A stretch of 56,966 bases of DNA from Methanoprimaticola sp047501175 (GCF_047501175.1 NZ_JBEQWH010000011.1:1-56966); one strand, 5' to 3'. Counted from the stretch's first letter, positions 22,284 to 29,233 are shown. Translations and numbers: made by a program. Notes: generated from the letters alone by a model not told the origin.

Positions 22284-22487
22284 ATGCAAGAAATCAACCA
22301 CTCAGCGGACGCTGTAGACCTCGCCGTGGAGGTCCTTCAGCCGATATGGGACGCACCGACGGACGGGTTCGTGGCGGTGATGATCTGGATGCCGCAGAGG
22401 ACATCCGCCGCACTGCTGGAACGCATGGAAGCGGAGACCGCCGCCTTCGTATCGAAGCTGCACTCCTCAAGGGAGTCTACCTTCTGA
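22284..22487 (+). CDS. Cassette family D protein, copy 1 (67 aa)
   Basis: The ATG at 22284 aligns exactly with the start of copy 2 at 23811. The products differ only at residues 2-3. The protein has one helix-rich part (S-A-D-A-V-D-L-A-V-E-V-L), a short hydrophobic strand (G-F-V-A-V-M-I-W-M-P) and a helix (S-A-A-L-L-E-R-M-E-A-E-T-A-A-F-V). No named family. It is followed 20 bases later by family E. Confidence 0.66.
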   Translation: MQEINHSADAVDLAVEVLQPIWDAPTDGFVAVMIWMPQRTSAALLERMEAETAAFVSKLHSSRESTF

Positions 22488-22665
22488 GGAATCTCACAGG
22501 AGGGTTCATGATGGCGGTAAGGGATAGGATCCTGATAGACATCAGGACGTGCGACCTCACTCTGTCAGAGGTCATGAGGCGGATGGTACGCTACCAGGAG
22601 GAGATGCCCGGTCACGAGGTCTTCATGGACGGGGACCTCTACGCGATCGTCGCAAGAAGGAGGGG
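22292..22665 (+). repeat. Direct repeat copy 1, about 374 bases (families D and E)
   Basis: This segment matches 23819-24192 base for base except for about three substitutions, one near the start and two near the end. It covers family D from its sixth residue and nearly all of family E. The repeat unit offset is 1527 bases. Identity at silent positions shows a recent duplication or gene conversion. Confidence 0.9.
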
Positions 22666-22675
22666 TGTCTCGTGA
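22508..22675 (+). CDS. Cassette family E protein, copy 1 (55 aa)
   Basis: The start ATG-ATG follows AGGAGG. The sequence is R-I-L-I-D-I-R-T-C-D-L-T-L-S-E-V-M-R-R-M, then G-H-E-V-F-M-D-G-D-L-Y-A-I-V-A-R-R-R. The strand-helix-strand layout with a basic end resembles small DNA-binding or antitoxin-like proteins, without a firm match. It is nearly identical to copy 2 at 24035. Confidence 0.66.
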   Translation: MMAVRDRILIDIRTCDLTLSEVMRRMVRYQEEMPGHEVFMDGDLYAIVARRRGVS

Positions 22676-22755
22676 ACGGATCGAGCATCCAGGAATTAGC
22701 CATAAGAATGCTGTCACCTATTCCTTTCCAGAACGGAAAGGGAGGTGAGAAGAGA

Positions 22756-23127
22756 ATGGCAAGCGAATGGGAGGAGCTCGAGTCGCGGTCCAAGGAGGAC
22801 CTGATCATCGAGCTGGTCCGCATGAGGAACCTCTATGGCATGCTCCGCGAGGACATGCAGCCCGACAACCCGCTGATACCGTACATGGAGCGCAAGCATA
22901 CGGGTGAGGGGGACGACTACGTCGAGGGTGAGACCACCACCGACGGATGGGCCGAGCGGATCGCCCTGTACGGTGCGATGCATCCGAAGGACGGCGCGTT
23001 CTACTGGTGCGACCTGATGGACTACGGCCTGACCAGCGACCAGTCGTACGATGTCTGTGCGAGACTGAAGGCCGAGGGGCGTCTGAAGCTGCCCGATGGC
23101 GTCAGTCTTGGGGAGGATCTCCCATGA
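22756..23127 (+). CDS. Cassette family A protein, copy 2 (123 aa)
   Basis: It is the same length as copy 1 and has the same ribosome site and start region. The N-terminal helix is E-D-L-I-I-E-L-V-R-M-R. The C-terminal domain has T-T-D-G-W-A-E-R-I-A-L-Y and Y-G-L-T-S-D-Q with A-R-L-K-A-E-G-R-L. Outside the first 25 residues the two copies have diverged strongly. The frame is also open upstream to a GTG at 22672 that overlaps family E, but the conserved start favours 22756. Function unknown. Confidence 0.72.
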   Translation: MASEWEELESRSKEDLIIELVRMRNLYGMLREDMQPDNPLIPYMERKHTGEGDDYVEGETTTDGWAERIALYGAMHPKDGAFYWCDLMDYGLTSDQSYDVCARLKAEGRLKLPDGVSLGEDLP

Positions 23128-23462
23128 GGACGAGACGCAAGCCCGATCATGAGGCTGTGGAGGTCGGCATCGAGGCCGATGAGATCAAGGGGCCCGACTA
23201 CTTCCCCAAGTCGAAGACCGACGGTGCCAACAGGATCGTGGCCAAAGGGGATGTCATGATCGATGTCCGCAAGCAGCACCCGGGCAGCAGGGACAAGGAG
23301 GTCCGTCCCGATCCGGGCACGGTCCTCAGGGCCGATGGCAAGAACGCCAAGATGACCGTGGAGGGTCGGACCGTCAGGAAGGTCCGCAGAGGCGGCCCCA
23401 GGGAATCGACCACCGTCGGAGGCATGGTGGAGATCTTCAGGAACAGGAGGTCTCGCAGATGA
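23124..23462 (+). CDS. Cassette family B protein, copy 2 (112 aa)
   Basis: The start overlaps the family A stop (ATGA). Shared features with copy 1 are V-G-I-E-A-D-E-I, V-A-K-G-D-V-M-I-D-V-R, V-R-P-D-P-G-T and the basic end M-V-E-I-F-R-N-R-R-S-R-R. Charged, strand-rich and probably nucleic-acid binding. The frame that starts at its stop codon (MTSA...) is the place where cassette 1 carries the extra 330 bases. Confidence 0.68.
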   Translation: MRTRRKPDHEAVEVGIEADEIKGPDYFPKSKTDGANRIVAKGDVMIDVRKQHPGSRDKEVRPDPGTVLRADGKNAKMTVEGRTVRKVRRGGPRESTTVGGMVEIFRNRRSRR

Positions 23463-23553
23463 CCTCCGCAATCATGATTAACGGCACTGCGTATGGCGGT
23501 GCGAGAACTCATCATGAGTTGCCATCAATCAATGATTCTGGATTGGTACTCCT

Positions 23554-23724
23554 TTATCTCGGTGGCAACTCGCCCTCTTCTAGGTATTTCCTGTACCAGA
23601 ACAATGCAGCTTCAAACGCATGCGATCTGCTAGCAAAGCGTTTGGTCTCGACCTCTGAATCAACCCATTTCAATAATGCAGGGTCTATTGTGACTCCTAC
23701 TTTCGGTCTGTTCTCTTCTTTCAT
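23554..23724 (-). CDS. Ribbon-helix-helix regulator of cassette 2 (56 aa)
   Basis: The sequence begins M-K-E-E-N-R-P-K-V-G-V-T-I-D-P, then helix A A-L-L-K-W-V-D-S-E-V-E, R-F-A-S-R-S-H-A-F-E-A-A-L and F-W-Y-R-K-Y-L-E-E-G. This is the CopG-type fold. It sits exactly where RHH gene 1 sits in cassette 1, but the two share only the fold and the F-A-S motif. Its promoter region also differs. Likely a repressor with its own DNA specificity. Confidence 0.74.
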   Translation of the reverse strand: MKEENRPKVGVTIDPALLKWVDSEVETKRFASRSHAFEAALFWYRKYLEEGELPPR

Positions 23725-23745
23725 GTCTACTAAAATTCCACCAGA

Positions 23746-23759
23746 GAATATTAATATTC
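23746..23759. promoter_or_regulatory. Palindrome in the cassette 2 promoter region
   Basis: GAATATTAATATTC is a perfect 14-base palindrome between the divergent RHH gene 2 and family D copy 2. A second, imperfect stem TATCCAC/GTGGGATA lies just downstream. None of the 24-base repeats of cassette 1 are present. It is a candidate operator for RHH protein 2 and may also serve as a TATA region. Confidence 0.55.
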
Positions 23760-23810
23760 ATGACCGTTTGTATTCTATTATCCACGAAAGTGGGATAGGA
23801 GTACCAACAC

Positions 23811-24014
23811 ATGACAACAATCAACCATTCAGCGGACGCTGTAGACCTCGCCGTGGAGGTCCTTCAGCCGATATGGGACGCACCGACGGACGGGTTCGTG
23901 GCGGTGATGATCTGGATGCCGCAGAGGACATCCGCCGCACTGCTGGAACGCATGGAAGCGGAGACCGCCGCCTTCGTATCGAAGCTGCACTCCTCAAGGG
24001 AGTCTACCTTCTGA
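23811..24014 (+). CDS. Cassette family D protein, copy 2 (67 aa)
   Basis: This protein is identical to copy 1 from residue 4 onward. The start ATG at 23811 (M-T-T-I-N-H-S-A-D) confirms the start chosen in copy 1. It is followed by family E behind AGGAGG. Function unknown. The identity of the DNA as well as the protein marks it as recently copied. Confidence 0.66.
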   Translation: MTTINHSADAVDLAVEVLQPIWDAPTDGFVAVMIWMPQRTSAALLERMEAETAAFVSKLHSSRESTF

Positions 24015-24192
24015 GGAATCTCACAGGAGGGTTCATGATGGCGGTAAGGGATAGGATCCTGATAGACATCAGGACGTGCGACCTCACTCTGTCAGAGGTC
24101 ATGAGGCGGATGGTACGCTACCAGGAGGAGATGCCCGGTCACGAGGTCTTCATGGACGGGGACCTCTACGCTATAGTCGCAAGAAGGAGGGA
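23819..24192 (+). repeat. Direct repeat copy 2, about 374 bases
   Basis: Partner of 22292-22665. The boundaries are sharp: identity begins at the sixth codon of family D and ends a few codons before the family E stop. The regulator and operator regions to the left are not conserved. Confidence 0.9.
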
Positions 24193-24202
24193 TGCAGCAT
24201 GA
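24035..24202 (+). CDS. Cassette family E protein, copy 2 (55 aa)
   Basis: It differs from copy 1 only at the last three residues (D-A-A in place of G-V-S), where the duplication ends. Its stop overlaps the start of the gene at 24199 (ATGA), so copy 2 feeds directly into the genes leading to the integrase. Confidence 0.66.
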   Translation: MMAVRDRILIDIRTCDLTLSEVMRRMVRYQEEMPGHEVFMDGDLYAIVARRRDAA

Positions 24203-24573
24203 GGGCGGCGACACTGTTCGAGGCCCTCGACGCCCTGACCAAGCAGAGATGCTGGAGGTTGGAGAGCGGCGGACAGGACAAGATCTCCTATTCCGAATGG
24301 AGGGACACCCTGATGTTCTTCCGGCAGATCACAGGGTCCGAGAGGAAGGCGAAGGAGCTCTGGAGTCAACTGAGGACCGTGAAGACGCCTGACGGGAGGA
24401 GACTCGCGCGTCAGGTCAACCAGTCCGACAGCCTGATCCTGGACCTGGCAGCCGCGGGGGACTTCCTCGCGCTGAAGTTCCCCACGTATGCCAAGGCGAT
24501 GAGGTTCGCGAAGGAGGGGAGCGTCACCGCTTCCCTTCCGGACAAGGACACGATCGAGGAGGATGGGCAATGA
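24199..24573 (+). CDS. Hypothetical protein (124 aa)
   Basis: The start overlaps the family E stop. The product is helical and basic in the first half (S-E-W-R-D-T-L-M-F-F-R-Q-I-T-G-S-E-R-K-A-K-E-L-W). The second half has A-A-A-G-D-F-L-A-L-K-F-P-T-Y-A-K-A-M-R-F. It may be a DNA-binding protein such as an excisionase or replication accessory, given its place before the integrase. No motif proves that. Confidence 0.66.
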   Translation: MRAATLFEALDALTKQRCWRLESGGQDKISYSEWRDTLMFFRQITGSERKAKELWSQLRTVKTPDGRRLARQVNQSDSLILDLAAAGDFLALKFPTYAKAMRFAKEGSVTASLPDKDTIEEDGQ

Positions 24574-24755
24574 TCGGCATCGGGCCCCATTGTGTCGGAT
24601 GCGGATACCTGTTCCTCGGGGCCTACGCCCCGTTCTGCGGAAGAGGGACGTTGACCCCTCTGATCGTTCTTACCGAATGTCCCCGTTCCGTGACGGACGT
24701 CCGTTCCGCCGGAGCGAGGGGACGGCAGCTGACATTGGAGGAGGCGTTCGCATGA
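24570..24755 (+). CDS. Small cysteine-containing protein (61 aa)
   Basis: Start and stop overlap both neighbours (ATGA). The N-terminus has H-C-V-G-C-G-Y-L-F and P-F-C-G-R-G, a possible three- or four-cysteine zinc site together with a later cysteine (T-E-C-P). The rest is polar. Function unknown. Confidence 0.58.
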   Translation: MIGIGPHCVGCGYLFLGAYAPFCGRGTLTPLIVLTECPRSVTDVRSAGARGRQLTLEEAFA

Positions 24756-24907
24756 GGGTGGTGCGTGTGAAGTTGGAGAACAAGAAAGGGGTCTCCGAGC
24801 AGATGGTGGAATGGCCCCCGTACTGCATTGAATCGTTCATGATCCGCCTCTTGGAAGAGGTCGAGGCTGGACACAAGGTTACTCTGAAGATGGAGGAGCG
24901 CAAATGA
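24752..24907 (+). CDS. Small hypothetical protein (51 aa)
   Basis: It is coupled on both sides by ATGA overlaps. A strand V-V-R-V-K-L-E-N-K-K is followed by W-P-P-Y-C-I-E-S-F-M-I-R-L-L-E-E-V-E-A-G and a final strand V-T-L-K-M-E-E. This is a compact alpha/beta unit without a named family. Confidence 0.6.
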   Translation: MRVVRVKLENKKGVSEQMVEWPPYCIESFMIRLLEEVEAGHKVTLKMEERK

Positions 24908-25146
24908 ATGGGAAGATCACGGTCAGGATCAGGGAGGACGCATCGTTCCTGGATGCACAGCGCATCGTCGGGGACATGATGGACTTCAACACGTACTGCG
25001 ACATGGACCTGTACACGGACCTCTACGGCACGATATCGGCGGATGCCACGTGGGACGCCCCGGTCGAGCGTATCGTCCAGTTCGTCCATGCCAGGTCCAG
25101 TCCTGTGATACTGTCGATATGCTCCGGAGGACGGCAGCTCGCATGA
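24904..25146 (+). CDS. Small hypothetical protein (80 aa)
   Basis: The start overlaps the previous stop and the end overlaps the integrase start (ATGA). The order is beta-alpha-beta (I-T-V-R-I-R-E-D-A, then L-D-A-Q-R-I-V-G-D-M-M-D-F) with a C-terminal helix and strand. Coupling with the integrase suggests shared expression. A role in recombination is possible but unproven. Confidence 0.62.
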   Translation: MNGKITVRIREDASFLDAQRIVGDMMDFNTYCDMDLYTDLYGTISADATWDAPVERIVQFVHARSSPVILSICSGGRQLA

Positions 25147-26144
25147 GCAGGTTCTCGGATGCGATAGAGGAGTTCCTGGAGGAGTACGATATGGTCTACG
25201 CGGAGATCACCATGCAGGTCAGACGGAGGGAGCTCTATCGCCTGTGTCATGTCGTGGACGATCTGTTCGCGAGGGAGATGATCTCCACGGACGACCCCTC
25301 GTCGATGCAGGTGAACGATGTCAAGGTCATAGCCGCCATTCTGAAGAGGGACGGCGGCATGAGCGTGAACACCCGTACCCACATGCTCGGGAGGCTCAAC
25401 CTGCTCTGCAGGTTCAAGGGGAACCAGGTTGTGGATTCCGCGAAGGTGCGGTACCCATCGCTGTTCCCGGCGAAGGTGGAGACCCGTCTGGGGGTCCTGA
25501 CCGGGGAGGAGGTCCGCAAGGTCATGGAGTATGCCGGACGCCCGGACCACGACTACAGGACCCTCCGGTCCTGCTGCTCCGTCGTGCTGCCCCTCGCGAC
25601 AGGCATACGTCCTCAGGAGACCAGGATGCTGAAGGATTCGAACATAGACCTGGAGGCCCGCCTCGTCACGCTGGAGTATGTCAAGGGGATGGATTACTAC
25701 GGCGAGCCCAGGACCGTGCCGATACTCCCGGATGCTGTGGAGATCATCGCGAGGTATCTCGATGCCTTCCACGCCAAGGGGAAGACCGGCTACATCTTCC
25801 AAGGACCGCACGGCGAGCCCGTGTCGGGAAACACTCAGAGGAAATGGAGGGAGCGCTTCGCGGAGGGCTCCGGGGTTTCCCTGGACCACAGGATCCTGAG
25901 GAGGACCTGGGGGCAGATGCTCGAGGATATGGGCGTTCCGGAATCGGATGTGTCCGTCCTCCTCGGGCATGCGAGCACCGCCACCACGGCGAGGTACTAC
26001 GCAAGGGTGAGCGAGAGGCGCGCGATTGAGAGCGTCCGCAGGACGTGGGCCGAGATGGGGAGCATCGTGGCCCGTGCGGAGGCGGACGGAGATGAGAACG
26101 AGAGTATGGAGAGGGAGCGATCCCATGAGGGATGCGAAGGGTAA
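25143..26144 (+). CDS. Tyrosine recombinase / integrase (333 aa)
   Basis: The N-terminal 100 residues form a core-binding helical domain. The catalytic domain shows Arg156 (T-G-I-R-P-Q-E-T), H249-R-I-L-R253-R-T, His276 (L-L-G-H-A-S) and the nucleophile Tyr285 or Tyr286 (A-R-Y-Y-A-R). All positions of the R-H-R-H-Y set are present, so it is probably active. It lies 134 bases from the 3' end of tRNA-Arg(CCU), the classic place for an integrase of a tRNA-targeting element. It is the last solid gene of the rightward run. Homologous C-terminal sequence occurs as a fused remnant at 40733-42241. Confidence 0.92.
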   Translation: MSRFSDAIEEFLEEYDMVYAEITMQVRRRELYRLCHVVDDLFAREMISTDDPSSMQVNDVKVIAAILKRDGGMSVNTRTHMLGRLNLLCRFKGNQVVDSAKVRYPSLFPAKVETRLGVLTGEEVRKVMEYAGRPDHDYRTLRSCCSVVLPLATGIRPQETRMLKDSNIDLEARLVTLEYVKGMDYYGEPRTVPILPDAVEIIARYLDAFHAKGKTGYIFQGPHGEPVSGNTQRKWRERFAEGSGVSLDHRILRRTWGQMLEDMGVPESDVSVLLGHASTATTARYYARVSERRAIESVRRTWAEMGSIVARAEADGDENESMERERSHEGCEG

Positions 26145-26361
26145 GAAGGGTGTGAACGGTATGAAGGATGTGAAGGATACGACGGATGCGCAAGCGGCGG
26201 AATGGACCGGCGAGATGACCGAATTCTCGTGGTCGGAAGTGAAAATCAGGGAGAAGTCTAGCGCTAAAGCTGGAATATTGGCGAACGGGAGGGGATTCGA
26301 ACCCCCGGCTTGCAGCTTAGGAGGCTGCCGCCATATCCAGACTAGGCCACCCGTCCGTTGA
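26125..26361 (+). CDS. Doubtful ORF between integrase and tRNA (78 aa)
   Basis: The frame starts 20 bases before the integrase stop with a GAGGGA site. Its first 50 residues are polar and repetitive (K-G-K-K-G-V-N-G-M-K-D-V-K-D). The last 27 codons run antisense through the tRNA-Arg gene, so the present end is fortuitous and probably created by integration. In the excised circle the reading frame would continue into other sequence. Confidence 0.28.
   Translation: MRDAKGKKGVNGMKDVKDTTDAQAAEWTGEMTEFSWSEVKIREKSSAKAGILANGRGFEPPACSLGGCRHIQTRPPVR
26279..26356 (-). tRNA. tRNA-Arg (CCU anticodon), CCA encoded
   Basis: On the minus strand the acceptor GGACGGG pairs with CCCGTTC (one G-U). The anticodon stem GCAGC/GCTGC holds the loop CTCCTAA with anticodon CCT. 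The T loop is TTCGAAT in a five-pair stem. The discriminator base is G and CCA is encoded. No intron is present. A TATA-like TTATATCC lies about 30 bases upstream (near 26385-26392). Its 3' end faces the integrase and is the likely attachment core of the element to the left. Confidence 0.95.
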
Positions 26362-26557
26362 AACGAGTGATATTGGCATCGGATATAAGGGTTTGGGTCG
26401 ACTGGGATATTGGGATGGAGATGTGATGCAAATTGCGAACCCAGCCGGTTGTCTGGAACCATCTCATGGGTGGAGATGACCCGAACCCGTACCTCGGGGG
26501 AGGTACTAGTTGCACCATAGTCGGACATGATATTAAACTATTGTCTGTTATGCTCGT
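26357..26557. other. Gene-free stretch between tRNA-Arg and the CARF regulator
   Basis: No gene is seen. It includes the tRNA-Arg promoter and two hairpins, CATCTC/GAGATG (26460-26478) and a perfect GTACCTC-GGGG-GAGGTAC (26489-26506). A small RNA or terminator is possible. I cannot assign one. Confidence 0.4.
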
Positions 26558-26626
26558 AATATGTGTACATATTGTTTACAATGACTGATTGTTTTGTATG
26601 TTATGCTAGTTATTTATATCAGTCAT
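26558..26626 (+). promoter_or_regulatory. Promoter/operator region of the CARF-wHTH gene
   Basis: A near-perfect palindrome AATATGT-GT-ACATATT lies at 26558-26573. An 8-base inverted repeat ATGACTGA (26581-26588) and TCAGTCAT (26619-26626) brackets a TATA-like TATTTATA (26611-26618). TGTTATGCT also occurs twice (near 26546 and 26599). The arrangement fits autoregulation by the downstream protein. Confidence 0.6.
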
Positions 26627-26651
26627 TGCCTGTCATAGGTCGGGATACACT

Positions 26652-27479
26652 TTGCCGTCTGGTCGCAAAAAGAGGATTATGATAGCCTGCGTCACGTTCG
26701 AGACCGCCAAGGTCGTCGAACCTGCACTCTACTACGAGGTGAACAAGGTCCACATAATCCGCTACCTGAAGGATCCCACCTCCGAGGGTGGCAAGATCTA
26801 TGACAGCTTCTGCAACCGCGTCACGGAGCTTCTCAGAGAGGAGTCCCCTCTGGATGTCGAGGTCTCGATACACAACGAGAGGGTCAGCGACTTCTCGACG
26901 ATGCTCCGCACCGTGCTCTCCATAATCCAATGCGAGATGCGGGAGGAGCCAGGATGCGAGTTGTATGTGAACATCTCTGCCGGAACGCCCGAATACGCGG
27001 CCGCATCCGCCATAGCGTCCATGATGGTCGACGGGGTCATACCGTTCTCCGTAGGGTCCAAGGAATACACCGTACCCACCGAGAGGATCCCGGAGATCTA
27101 CTATGTGGATGGCAATCCCGTCGGCCTTACCAAGGCCACATACGATCCGCGCGTCCTTCCAAGCTACAACATCGATATGCCCGACGAGGCCCTCATAAAA
27201 GGTCTCCGCATCCTCAATGATAGGAACGAGGCAGGGCTGCCGGTGACAAGCGGGAAGATGATCGTCGCCCTGAAGGATGCCGGTCTGTGGTATCGGGACA
27301 CCGAGGCAAGGAGCGAGGACCGCAAGTCCAACCAGAGGCAGACCGAAGCCGTGTACTATCAGAGGGACTTCATCACCAAATGGCTGAGGAGCGGTTGGAT
27401 CGAGAAGGACGAGCGTCGCAACAGATACGTAATCACGGATGAGGGGCGCAACTTCATCACCACCTTCTTCACGGACTGA
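26652..27479 (+). CDS. CARF-like sensor with C-terminal winged helix, HFX_2341/DUF6293-type regulator (275 aa)
   Basis: The N-terminal two thirds form a Rossmann-like CARF fold: strand I-M-I-A-C-V-T-F-E, helix, Y-L-K-D-P-T, and C-E-L-Y-V-N-I-S-A-G-T-P-E-Y-A-A-A, a typical ligand-loop motif. The last 90 residues are a winged helix (V-T-S-G-K-M-I-V-A-L-K-D-A-G-L and Y-V-I-T-D-E-G-R-N-F). The start is a TTG that keeps the whole first strand. An ATG at 26679 (M-I-A-C-V) is the alternative. Relatives are archaeal transcription factors that may sense cyclic oligonucleotides. No CRISPR array or cas gene is in this window. Confidence 0.8.
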   Translation: MPSGRKKRIMIACVTFETAKVVEPALYYEVNKVHIIRYLKDPTSEGGKIYDSFCNRVTELLREESPLDVEVSIHNERVSDFSTMLRTVLSIIQCEMREEPGCELYVNISAGTPEYAAASAIASMMVDGVIPFSVGSKEYTVPTERIPEIYYVDGNPVGLTKATYDPRVLPSYNIDMPDEALIKGLRILNDRNEAGLPVTSGKMIVALKDAGLWYRDTEARSEDRKSNQRQTEAVYYQRDFITKWLRSGWIEKDERRNRYVITDEGRNFITTFFTD

Positions 27480-27671
27480 GTCCGGATACGGACGGTTGTT
27501 TCGGGAGACGTCCGTCGTCCTCCCATCTTTATTCCAGATCGCCTGTAGTTCCCACTCTCTTTCGCACTCAGGACAATTACAAAGATGACTAATATTACAA
27601 AGATAACAACAAGCAGTAATTATATCGATTCCACAATGTGCATATGCGGCGAAAAGTCGCAGGAAATCGAA

Positions 27672-27818
27672 ATGGCACACTACAGACAGACTCTGATTAT
27701 CCCCGCCCCCAAGCAGAACCTCAACCAGATCAGACCGGTCAGAAGAGCATACGGCAAGTGTAAGAGCAACGAGAACCGCAACCAGGGGATCAACTCCATC
27801 CTGGCATATTTCAACTGA
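27672..27818 (+). CDS. Small basic hypothetical protein (48 aa)
   Basis: The sequence is M-A-H-Y-R-Q-T-L-I-I-P-A-P-K-Q-N-L, then R-P-V-R-R-A-Y-G-K-C-K-S-N-E-N-R-N-Q-G. Codon choice is strongly biased to the preferred codons of nearby housekeeping genes, which argues for a real and well expressed gene. AGGA lies 8 bases before the ATG. No family is recognised. Confidence 0.45.
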   Translation: MAHYRQTLIIPAPKQNLNQIRPVRRAYGKCKSNENRNQGINSILAYFN

Positions 27819-27861
27819 CGCGGACCGTGGAGTATAAAGGATGCATGAGCGATTGCCATCC

Positions 27862-28296
27862 ATGGGCAGCGCATGCTTCATCCTTGCAGACTCCGATGGA
27901 ACGGATTGCGACGCGTCTCTTCAGGAGATGCGCATACGCAGATGCAGAGGTTGTGTCAGATGCCTTACCGAACATCCGGGGATCTGCGAGATCGATGACA
28001 GGTTCACAGAGCTCATCCCGGTGATACTGGCCCACAGCGAATTGAGGATAAGTGTGGCACCGGAGCACGGGAAGGTCCCGGACAGGGCAAGGAAGGCCAT
28101 TGAACGCCTGTCAAACATATTGGACGCATACACGGACTGTGGAGGGAACGTGCCTCTACCGGCCGATTCGGTGGATCTGAGGAGGATCACCGTGGCGTAT
28201 CGCGGAAACTTCGAGGACAGGATGGAATCCGAGATAACCGGGGCCCTCAGGAAGGGTCCCGTCTCGGATGTGGATTTCATTTATTTTGAGAATTGA
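27862..28296 (+). CDS. Divergent flavodoxin-fold / NAD(P)H oxidoreductase-like protein (144 aa)
   Basis: The ATG at 27862 lies about 25 bases after GTATAAA (27832-27838), so the message is leaderless. The ATG at 27841 would lie within the promoter. The motif R-C-R-G-C-V-R-C-L-T-E-H-P-G-I-C-E-I-D-D matches the cysteine loop after the third strand in archaeal iron-sulfur flavoprotein-like reductases. The N-terminal FMN loop is poorly conserved and the protein is shorter than usual, so cofactor binding is doubtful. Confidence 0.62.
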   Translation: MGSACFILADSDGTDCDASLQEMRIRRCRGCVRCLTEHPGICEIDDRFTELIPVILAHSELRISVAPEHGKVPDRARKAIERLSNILDAYTDCGGNVPLPADSVDLRRITVAYRGNFEDRMESEITGALRKGPVSDVDFIYFEN

Positions 28297-28329
28297 AATG
28301 GTTTTTGAAGGGGTTTGGGTGAAGAGGGA

Positions 28330-29031
28330 TCACTCCTTCTTCTCGTCAGCCTTCTTGGCGGACTCCCAGACCTCGACGAACTCGACGCGGTCGACTCCGA
28401 ACACGTTGCGGTAGTCGGAGACGAGCCTGTACTTGGCGACGGGCCAGGACTCGTGGAACTTGCAGACATCGGCCTCGGTGACGACGACCTTGTCCTCCAT
28501 GATCGCGAATCCGAAGTCATCGGCGGACCCGAAGTCGATCTCCATGATGGCCTTGGCCTTCTCGACGGCGTCGGTGATCTCCTCGATGACGGTGACCTTG
28601 TACATCAGGTCGTGGCCGGCGAGAGGGCTGTTGAAATCGACCTTGACACGGCCGGCTCCGACGGACATGACGGTTCCGGTGCGGTTTCCGAGGGAGACGG
28701 GCATTCCGGGGTAGGGGTTGATCTCGGCCTTGTAGAAGTCCTTCAGGGAGTGGAGCTCGATGAGCTTGGGGTTCCTGACTCCGGCTGCCTTCTCGCAGGG
28801 GACGGTGACCTCGATCTCCTTTCCGACCTCGGCGTTGGCGATGGCCTCATCGACCTCGGGGTAGAATCCCTTGGATCCGACGACGTATGCGAGGGGGGCG
28901 TAGACAGCCTTCTCGTTGTAGAAGTCGTTCTTCTTGGCGCACTCCTCGATGTTCGAGTCGTACATCCTGTTGTCAGCGTCTGCGAAATAAGCTTTGAAAT
29001 TGATACGGACGATCTTTTTGGTGTCTGCCAT
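28330..29031 (-). CDS. FKBP-type peptidyl-prolyl isomerase, archaeal long form (233 aa)
   Basis: The protein follows the SlyD-like FKBP plan. It has the N-terminal strand, then P-L-A-Y-V-V-G-S-K-G-F-Y-P-E-V-D-E-A-I-A with V-G-K-E-I-E-V-T-V-P, the inserted flap domain (M-P-V-S-L-G-N-R-T-G-T-V) and V-D-F-N-S-P-L-A-G-H-D-L. A C-terminal domain of about 80 residues is typical of archaeal FKBP26 proteins. It acts as a folding catalyst and chaperone in the cytoplasm. The codon bias is strong, indicating high expression. GAGGTG lies 9 bases before the start. Confidence 0.92.
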   Translation of the reverse strand: MADTKKIVRINFKAYFADADNRMYDSNIEECAKKNDFYNEKAVYAPLAYVVGSKGFYPEVDEAIANAEVGKEIEVTVPCEKAAGVRNPKLIELHSLKDFYKAEINPYPGMPVSLGNRTGTVMSVGAGRVKVDFNSPLAGHDLMYKVTVIEEITDAVEKAKAIMEIDFGSADDFGFAIMEDKVVVTEADVCKFHESWPVAKYRLVSDYRNVFGVDRVEFVEVWESAKKADEKKE

Positions 29032-29158
29032 TTCTATAGCACCTCTTTTAAATTAAGGGCGCCGAACGCTTTTTCTGATATAATGGTGTCGGTATAAATC
29101 TGGAGCTGGCGTTGCAAAGCAAAGCGATATAAATGATGCGCATTATGGCTGGTTTGGT

Positions 29159-29233
29159 GCCGCCTTGGCTTAGGGGTATAGCGGCTGACTTGTAATCAGC
29201 AGGCCGGGGGTTCAAATCCCTCAGGCGGCTCCA
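29159..29233 (+). tRNA. tRNA-Thr (UGU anticodon), CCA encoded
   Basis: The acceptor GCCGCCT pairs fully with AGGCGGC. The anticodon stem GCTGA/TCAGC holds the loop CTTGTAA with anticodon TGT. The T loop is TTCAAAT. The discriminator is T and CCA is encoded. ATATAAAT near 29124-29131 is a suitable TATA box. No intron. Confidence 0.95.

Noticed and set aside
21593..22675. Long open frame of 360 codons through the cassette 1 control region
   Set aside because: It crosses a stem-loop segment, an oppositely oriented RHH gene and its operator repeats. The D and E genes, conserved in cassette 2, use other frames. Only the first codons after the ATGA overlap could be translated.
23459..24202. Long open frame of 247 codons in cassette 2
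   Set aside because: Same situation as in cassette 1: it overlaps RHH gene 2 and gene D in other frames and ends with family E, whose own start is well marked.
26440..26510. Possible box C/D small RNA between tRNA-Arg and the CARF gene
   Set aside because: Hairpins are present, but no convincing C (RTGATGA) and D (CTGA) boxes in the right order.
25023..26528. Antisense frame of 501 codons opposite the integrase
   Set aside because: Composition (His, Arg, Leu, Pro) is that of a high-GC shadow frame, and the integrase on the other strand is certain.
26619..27881. Antisense frame of 420 codons opposite the CARF regulator, with a local C-N-C-P-E-C stretch
   Set aside because: The cysteine stretch looks like a zinc knuckle, but the frame lacks a start near it and the CARF gene is clear on the other strand. 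At most a small decayed gene near 27530-27620.
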